Source: Maratus speciosus
Lineage: Eukaryota > Arthropoda > Arachnida > Araneae > Salticidae
Length of the DNA stretch: 64,000 nucleotides
Direction of reading: 5' to 3'
Assembly (NCBI GenBank): GCA_963932465.1
Contig: OZ010790.1
Location: forward strand, 345,489,087-345,553,086
Shown: piece by piece, positions 50,301-60,332 of the stretch
Numbering within the stretch: position 1 is the first letter of the stretch
Layout: every line of letters begins with the position of its first letter
Made by a program: the position numbers and the translations under genes
The notes under the pieces: model-generated
Databases searched by the model: none
What the model saw: the letters and a program-made list of their open reading frames with translations, nothing else
What the model was told of the DNA's origin: nothing

Positions 50301-53300
50301 CTGTGTACCTGCGCGCTTACTTTTCCATTGACCAACTACAAAACAGGGTGCAATACTCTGGTATTTTGTTTCTGTCTTGTGATTATTTGACAATTGATTT
50401 CTGGATTTAAGAATTTCAAAAGAGTATTTTTTATTATTATTATTTTTTTTTTTTATATATTTTTGGGGGGGTGGGGGGGGGGGGGAGATATAGTTCAAAA
50501 AGATAAAATGGCTACAGGCAACTTACTGAAAGAAAAAAATGTAACTTTTTATCTCTTTCTTGGAGTGTAAGAGGTAGGGGCAAAAAATTCTAGTTTCCTA
50601 ACAAGGCATAACAGAGAGTTTTTTTTTCCATATATATAATTTTTAATTTAATTGAATTATTTTTTTATCTGTAATAGACTAGTTTCATCAGATAATTATA
50701 AATTAGTACCAAAGACTTAAATATTTACATATTTTAGACTTATTGCATAAAACAAAAGTAGCAAAGTTATATAAAACCTTTTGATAATTTAAAAAATATT
50801 AATGGCTGACAAAATACTTAAGGGAAAAAAAATAGATATCTGATTTTTAATTTGGTTCTTAAATTCTTAAGTATTGGACTGAATCCCATCTACTTTATAA
50901 ATATTTAAAATATTTAATTATATTAATTAGCAAATTAAATAAAGATATTAAATGATATGTTATTAAATTTAATTGTTTATACCATTATTATCCGTATTAG
51001 ATTATAGATTTTATTACACATTAAGGAAAAATAAGAATTTGCCATTTTTGCCGGTTTTTTCTATTTTTGCCCTGGTTTTATCCAGTTTTTGCCACTGTCC
51101 TGACAAAAATACCTTTTTGCCAGCAAAAATGCCAACCCTGGAAAATATCATAGTCAACTACTGTTATCCTCTGAAACCAATTATAGCAAACAAGTTATAT
51201 CATGTGCATCTCCAATCAGTATAAAAGAATTAATTTTGAATTTTCAACTCTAGGTGTCTCATGAACATTTTATTTGATCAATTGCTTATTTCATGATTCC
51301 CTTCAATTTATCATTGATTTTGAATCTTTAAAAATAAAACTTTAACAAACAATTTACGTGAACAGTTTCCTATTCTAGGATTGTTCAAATTTCTTACACC
51401 TGTGACTTAAATGATTAGAAGTGCAATATCTTTAACAATTAAAATAAACAATAAGTGAACATTCAAGTGTGTACAAAAATATCAATATTCTTAGCCTGTG
51501 CAATGTAAATAAAAATTATTTGTTAAGAAGACAGTTTACATAATTTTGTTTACTTTGTTAAAATATGGTTCAAATGGTAAACTCACTGCATTTCACTGTT
51601 CAAAAAACAGTGAATTTTAAAAAGAAAAAAAAAATTAACTGCATATTCAATTAAAAGGTTTTAAAAGTTTAGGGAAAATTGCATTTTTAAAAATCCCTTC
51701 CACTTTTTTAAATACAGTCGAACCTCGTTATCCCGACACTAATGACCAGAGAGTCGTCATAAGCGGAGTGTCACGATAATCGGAATTGAAGAAAAATATG
51801 TTTATAAAAGCAGTATTTTTAATTCATTTAAGACAAGTTTAAATTCATAACTGTTCTTGCAGTTTTAAGCAATAAAACAATATTATTAAACAAAATAAAC
51901 ACCAAAACAAAGTTGAAAAGAATAAAAATCAGATTTATGATGACTTGTTTTTTTTTTATTGTTTACATGAAATATTGATGTATTAAGGTTTGTTTATCCC
52001 TAGATATGTTTCTTACAATTCTTTTTCCAATATTATACAGTGTACTGTAATCAATATTTGTTGTTTCAGAAATGGATGTTAGATAATTTTTTATTGTTTC
52101 AATGCAATGCAATGCTTCGGTTTTAATCGGATGAAAAACGCTGGCACAAGAAAGCGCTGGCTGACTAGAAAGACCGTGAGTAGACTGATACATCTGGAGC
52201 TTAAGCAGGTCATTCATCAGTGGGTCTAGTGTGTGGGTTTATTTATTCAGATAAAGGATTGATGTAAAATGTCTCATTTATCTCAATGGGTATTTTAGAC
52301 ACTTTTATGAAAAGTTTGACTAAGACATTTCTTACCGCTTAATTCCTGTGCTTATAAGATGGATTATGAAAAATGGACAATTTTCCTAAACCGTCGGGAT
52401 ATTTGGAGTTGAAAATCATTCAACAACGTAAAATCCGGAGTTTATTTAGATTAAAATCATGTACAGAAAATCGGGACTTTAAAAAACTGACATAATAAGC
52501 GGAGTGACGTGAAAACCAGGTGTCGGGATAACGAGGTCCGACTGTATTGATATTTTTGCCTGATGTTTTAAGATTCTCAAATGTGTATTACACAAGACTG
52601 CATATGGATATTTAGAATAATCTAATAATATTTAATTTTTTTACTGATATATATAGTAAAAAACGATGAAATCTGACACATCTTCATTATTTTTAAAAAA
52701 ATAACAAAAAACCTGAAGCCTAATTCCATAGGTACATTTATCACATATAATAAAGAACATACACAAAAAAAGCTTAAATCTCTATCTCAAATACAAAATT
52801 GTCTTAGCATTTTTAAAACAGGAAAAGTGAAGAAAATATGAACAAGGAAAAAGAACCATTTTAAGTTGTATAGGTGAATGTATTAACAAAATTTACAATG
52901 TCTCGTGTATAATTGCTGTGCCGGTAAAAATGAGGTGTCAAAATATTCACAATTAAACAAGCTTTCATTTAATATTTAAAAAAGGAAGTCAACGTTTTGA
53001 TCAGTTTTGGGGTAATTTGTCCCCTTAATGGTAGTAGTTCTCACAACAAAAAAAATATTTTTAATATATTAAGTATATATATATATATAGGATTATATAG
53101 GATATATATATTAGGAGCTAAATTTTGTCATTTTAGGCTTAATGCCGACAAAATTGGATGAAATAACGCATCTTCTATGAATGAACTCACAAGCTCCTCT
53201 GATGATTCTGTGAGTCATTCATAGTTTCTTATATTACATACTGGTTTCATATGTTCATTTCTAAATCATCTTTAGAACTTTATCAATTTCTTCATATATT

Positions 53301-56300
53301 TGCGATTTCAAATTTATTATATATGTGTGTGTATATATATACCGGGTGTCCCAAAAAGGACTGACTGATTTTAAAATTCAATAACTTGCAAACGGTGACA
53401 GATATTAAAAAAATTCTTGCAGGAGGGTTATGCATAAGGTCAAAAGTTTTATTACAGTGATTTTCAATTTTAGTTCGATTTACAAACAATAGATGGCGCT
53501 GTAAGCAATAGTCGCTAAATTCAGGCTCGATTTTTGGTACTTCGTGGCCCGGATAATACATTTCCATCTCCTTTTTCTGCATGGAACAAGATAAAGGACC
53601 AGAAATCGAGCCTGTATTTAGCGACTATTGCTTACAGCGCCATCTATTGTTTGTAAATCGAACTAAAATTGAAAATCACTGTAATAAAACTTTTGACCTT
53701 ATACATAACCCTCCTGCAAGAATTTTTTAAATATCTGTCACCGTTTGCAAGTTATTGAATTTTAAAATCAGTCAGTCCTTTTTGGGACACCCGGTATGTA
53801 TATAACCATTAATTAAACATAACCTTCCACCGTCAAATATTATGAATTAAAGCTGTAAGTATTTAAAAAAAAAAAAATTAATATAAGAATTATTATGGAA
53901 GAAAAAGAAAAAAGTGGACACCGACAAAAATTGAAAAGCTTATACATTGAATTACGTTATCAAGGGCACAGGATTCAATGATATAAGCAAAATGGTTGTT
54001 TTCTGTGGGAAAAATAAGCTAAAGCTAAAAGTTATTTTCCCCTGTGCCCAAACAACCATAAAATCAAGTGAATTGATTAAAAATGAAAGCAGAATAGAAA
54101 CAAATAATATGAAATGGAAGAATCAATAAAACGTATTTAAATATTTATAGGATATAAAATATAAATAATAAACACCATACCGATTAATATTTCAGTATTT
54201 TACAAAAATCCACGCGCACATGGCTGCCAGTATATCAAAAAGAATAAGGTGAATAAAACAGTTAAGAAATCACAGTAAATGATACCAAAGGATGCAGTTA
54301 ATACATTTTGAAATAAAATTTGAAATACCTTGTTAAACACATTTAATCTAATATAAAATAAATAGATATTAATTACATTATTTAAAATGCACTATTAAAT
54401 TAATTAATAACAGTTTAACAATATCGTCAAAATTTAGCTAAAAATACCCCCTGGTGTATTAAATTATAACTGAAATGGAGCTAGAAAAATTAACAATTAG
54501 AGCTATCTTAAAGAGACAAATTTAGTGCTGCCATCTAGTATTACTTCTATTAAACATCTAACGCAAGATAAATATTTGTAAGCATTTGAATGTAAATAAT
54601 TGTATAAATAATTGTAAGCATTTGAATGTAAATAACTGTATAAACAGCAAAACCAAACATATCCTTATATATAGAGAATTATAAACCGAGTATAAACCAC
54701 ACAATGTATTTAAAAACTATTGTAAATAAAATTTAAAAGCATACAATAAATTCTATTAGCTAACTTATTTAAACTAAACTAAGAAATAAATAATTCTAGA
54801 ACATTGATAATAAATAGCATATAGCTATATGCTATAAAACAAAATAAAATTCAGTAATAATTAATATAAATAATTATTAAATATAAAAATTATTTTTTAT
54901 GAATTATATATCAGATATTTATAAAATGAACAGGAAATAAAAAACATGTGGAAGTAAATAGAAGGTTAAATGATACTTAAATACCCATTACTTAAAAAGC
55001 ACAAATATAGAGTGTGGATTATCTTCAGACATCCATAAAGTATGAATGTGGGACATTCAAAAACATTAATCCGATAATAAATATTAAAAAGAATAGAGTA
55101 ATAATAATAAAAATAATTACCCAATTTTAATGCATACAGTATAACTATATTTATATTATACATTCTTATATGTATATTATTCACTATAAGAATGGCATAC
55201 TATTAGTAATTAATATGATATTGTCCTTAGTAAATTTAAAATTTAATAACAAATAATTGTAAATTAGATTAATCAATAATTAGGCTAATTATAATATTAA
55301 TGAAATTCTCCAATTACATATAAAATATCAAATCAACATCCATATAAAATACGTAACAAAAATAAAGTAATAATACAAGAGCCCCCATTTTTTTTTTTTT
55401 TTTTTTTTTTTTATATATATATAATTAACCATTGCATATTATCCAGACAACTCCACCCTCCTCCGTACTCTAACATCTACCCACCCAACCATCCTATAAT
55501 ATTTTTTTATATTATTTTACAATTTTTATTTTTTATAGATATTTTTTTTATTTTATAATTTTTTTGTAATTTTGTTTACGCATGTGTTAATTTGTGTTAA
55601 TAGATCATGTAAGAAAAGTACTAATTGTATATTAATGAATATATGAATTTTTTTGGAAAACCATGATTTAATGCATCATAAATTAGTTTTTTAATATTAT
55701 TGTTAATTAGAGGAGAAGAACATAAACATTTTATTCTATATAAATGATTAAGTATTATATTCCGAAATACAGAATGATGTAGACAAGATTTAAAATTTGT
55801 AAATGTATTAACTTTGAATTTAAATTCTTTACGTTTGTCATATAAATCTGTGATTGTTTTATTGTCTTTGATTGTAATTTTAAGATCTAAGAAGTTAATT
55901 GTATTGTTAGATAAAAGGTTTTCCGTTAATTCCAAATTAGTGGGATAATCAACTGGAAATCGAGTAATTGCAGATTGATCAGTATCAAATATATATATAT
56001 ATAACTAAACCTGTAGCTATACGATCCATGAAAGATCAGAGCGTACGGTGCCCAACCCCTTTTACTTGACTCTGGGCCCCAAGGTGCTCTACAGTATATT
56101 CCCAGTCAAGTGATCAGCCTAACACAAGCCCTCAGTGTTTAGTTCCCAAGCAAGCTTGGTACTCATTTTATCGACCCTGAAGGGATGAAAGGTTAAGTGA
56201 ACCATATCCAGCCAGAAGTCAAACTCGCGACCTGTAGTGTGGCAGACAGGCGTGCTGACCACTATGCTACTGGGCTTCATATTAAGTATATATTTTGATT

Positions 56301-59300
56301 TATTTTATATCTCATTTGAAAATAATGAATTCATGGATCAATTCATGCAGCATCTTTTGCACATATACGTATGAATATTGTGAAGAACATCCTTTTTGTT
56401 TCTGATTTTATATAAATGGTATTTTAGTCTTTTCAATTGGTGAGTTTTGATTTTCATTGTTATTTATCTTATGTGAAATTAAATTAAGAAACTTTACAAT
56501 AGATTTAATATTTGATTTGAACTCCAAAATATACCGATTTGGTGGTAAAAGTAACATTTTTTTCAAAGATTTATATAAGTTAATACATTTTATAAAAAAT
56601 TAAAACTGAAGTTCTGTACGCATAATTTTCAATGCATTATTTATTTTAATTATGCTAACCCCAATTTTCATCTTTCAGCCTTTTACGAAGTGTGAGTAAG
56701 AGGTGTTGGATAATAGTAATTATTTAAAACTTATTTAAATTGTTGTATCTTTGTTCTTTAATTAATTTACTCAATGCATTAACTAATTTAAAGTATACTT
56801 CCTATACCACTTTCTCACATTATGTATCAGATGTGTTGCCAATTTTTTGTCCAAAGCATGATCAAATTAAGGAATCTTCATTCTGTTCAAATTGAAAATA
56901 TGATTTCATTTTGCATTGTGTTACAGTGTTAACACTGAAGTGCAGAATTGCAGGATATTTTTTAAAATCCCACTTAAACTAACTTAACTTTTCAAACACC
57001 CTACTTAAAAAATTTAGAATCTGAAAATCCTACTATCTTATTGTTCTTGCACATTAACACAGACTGGAGCACGTGTAGCACACCCGGTGTACCATGACAG
57101 TGGGCTCCTAATTCTATTTTATTTAAATAAATTTTCATTTAAAAATATAAAATCATACAAATTTGAGGTTGTACGTGGCCAAAGGCATTTCCAACATTAG
57201 GATTGTTACAACATTAGATTAGCATTTTACCTAATGCCACTGAAATAGGTTTCAACACTGAAAGCATATCTTCTGCATTTATGTAAATTGCTATATTCAT
57301 CCCTTTTAGCCTGATATTGGTTTTGATGTCATCTTGATTATCTTTATAAACTTGCATAAAAATTGACCAATTTTTTATGTAGCTTTCCAAATAATCACAC
57401 ACAGAGTTCCAACTTCAGTTGGCTCACTTAATCCAATACGTTTAAGCTCATTGTGGAGAGCATGTTGCAGTGCCCTGCTAAATATATCTATAATTAGCTA
57501 TACTTTACAAATCAAAAATTAGACTTAAATTAAAAACAAGGATTATATTTCCAATAGAGTAAATTTTCTTTACATTAAGTAGTCCTGGTCGGATTATCCG
57601 CAATCACTGATCAGAAGTAGCAGAACTGCAGTAGTTTCTACTTTTACTAGTTGTTTTTGCACACATAGAGTATATGTCAAATATTTTGCGTAAAATATTA
57701 AAAATTATAGGCTTAATGTACCTTTTGTGATAAATACTTAAGTCTATTAAAATATTTGTAAAAATAAATGTTTAAGGAGGAGGTGTGTTAATATTTGGAA
57801 CTAGAAGATCGCCCGTCAGAATGACGTGTTTGCATTATAAAAAGAATTATGAAGTAATAAATTTTATCTTATCTGACTTATAGGGTCAGGTGGGGTAAAA
57901 TAGATATAAATACAGCCTATTTTTCATTGAAACTTAATTTGCAAGAAAATTATTAATTGAATAAATGAACTTCAGTCAAAAAAATTTGAAGAACTATTTC
58001 ACAAAAAACATGCAAATTAGTACTAATAATGCTAGTTTAAAATATATTGTCAATTAACTTTCATTTTTCCATTCATTTAAAAAAAAATCAATAATCTTAT
58101 ATATTTTTTTTTAATTTAAAAAAAACTGTAAGATTGCAATTCTTAATAAATTTGTTAGCTAATAGTCGAAAAGGGTTATAGCTAATAGTCGAAAAGGGTC
58201 ACACATTATAAAAGGGTTCATACGGTGCTTAAAAGTGCTTGAAAGTCCTTGAATTTTTAAGAGAGAAAAAAGGTCCTTGAAAGTGCTTGAATTTGTTTAA
58301 ATTTTAATGAAGGTGCTTAATTTTCATTAATTTTTTTTTATAGGTGCTTAATTTTTTTAAATTCAGATGTGATGTTCAAAATAAAATAAGAGTGGCAAAT
58401 GTTTAAAAATAATAATAATAAGTTAATCAGGTGAAAATATTTGGTCTGAGATCATTTTCATTCAGGAGGTCAGAGTACGAGCATTTGTATACTTCGCTTT
58501 GTTCCCTTCTCCCTTCCCTCTCTAGGATTAAGCTAACAAAAGAAAATAAAAAGACATGTACTTGTTGCTACTGCCGATCGCAAGATTGGAAATTCCTCCA
58601 ATGTAAAATCCCCTCCCAATGGACAATGGAGAAAACTGCGATGTGAACGTAAACTGTAAAAGAAAAAGAGGCTGAAGTTTTAGATAAAAAAAATAGAAAA
58701 TGCAGTTAAAGAGCTTAAAGTGTGAAAAAAAGTATTTATTTAAAATGCAATAAATTATTCATGCTGAAATGTACAAATTTTTCTTTTTGGTGTGTGTTTA
58801 ATACTATATACCTTTTTGAAAAATAATTTAGGGGATTTTTTTCAAATTAAGGCAAGTTATGAAAAAATTCATTTATTTTTGTAAAATTTTAAATTGTGTA
58901 TTAATATCATAACAATGCAAAATTATCAAGTGTCTAATTTTGTCTAGTGTTAGCACAAATAACTTTCAAAGTGGAATGCAAAAAGATTTTCTTTATTTTT
59001 CGAAGACTTTCTTATTTCACATTTCAGCCTTTGCTATTGTATGTTATGTAAGGCATTCACCTGAAAACATGTGAAAATGAAAAATATATTTTCTTTTCTT
59101 TCTCTGGATACTTTTGCAGGGTTCCTACAGGTCAGGGAAAAGTCAGGGAATTCAAAAATTTAGGCAAAAAGTCAGGGAAATGTCAGGGAATTTTTTTAAT
59201 ATTTGAAAAGGTCAGGGAAAAGTCAGGGAATTTTTGATATACTACTTCCATCGGAATTACTATTATCGTCGTAAATGAAGAAATTTTGAATTAATTATTC

Positions 59301-60296
59301 ATCCAATCAAAAATTTTTATATGAAATTTATGCAAACTATATAACAATATGAAAAATAATTAAAAAATTGGAAATTCATACAGCACATACTTTTATCTAG
59401 CATTTATCTAAATTAAAGTCCATTGTGGAGGGTTTTACGACAATATATAAGCCAAATTTTTACTGAGAAAAGTCGGAAATTTTTGAATAAAGTCAGGGAA
59501 AACCTGGAAAAGTCGGGGAATTTTTTTATCTGAATTGCGTAGGAACCCTGTTTTGTAATATGGTATTTTGTAACATTAAAATTTTCATTTCCGAAATTTC
59601 TGGAAAGGTGCTTGAATTTTATCATGAAAAGAGAGTATGAACCCTGTATAAGATGGAAAAATCAAATCTAAACAGTAAACATTCACTTGTGATGCCACTT
59701 GAAAGAATATAATATTTTTTAGGAATAACAATGGAATCATTCAGAATAGTGATTCACGGCTGTGAACAAAAAATTAAAACAGCCCAAATATGCAAATTCT
59801 AACAATATTGCATTTAATACACACCTTCACGTGCATTAAATTGGCATTTTTAAAGAAAGTTTTAATGCATGGAGCTCGTTCAGATCGCTATATTGCCAAT
59901 GAACTCCGTGGTCACATTTAGCACTACGCTGTTATATGTATAACGCAAACAAAGTTGATAACATGCAGAATAAAACACAATTTCAACAGAAAGTTTATTT
60001 GCTGATAGCGATAATAATTGTATAACTTAAATTTTAAAATGTTTATATCAGATTAAATCCTGATTTTTTTTTTTAAACATACATAAAGAAACCTGTAATA
60101 AATTTTGATCATTAAAAATCATCTTTTATCACACAAGTAAATTGCAACTATTAATTGCATTAACAGATTTTGTTTCTCAAATTCTTTTATTATTGCATTG
60201 TGTGTAGTACATGGCATTATATATTCCTGATATTCTAATTACATTTTATTAGAAATATTTTTTTTTCCCCATGTCTTCAGAATTTAAAGAACTTTT

Positions 60297-60332
<36 letters not shown>

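Noticed and set aside
53292..53582. 96-codon minus-strand frame
   Set aside because: It lies within the arm of the foldback element and has no independent support.
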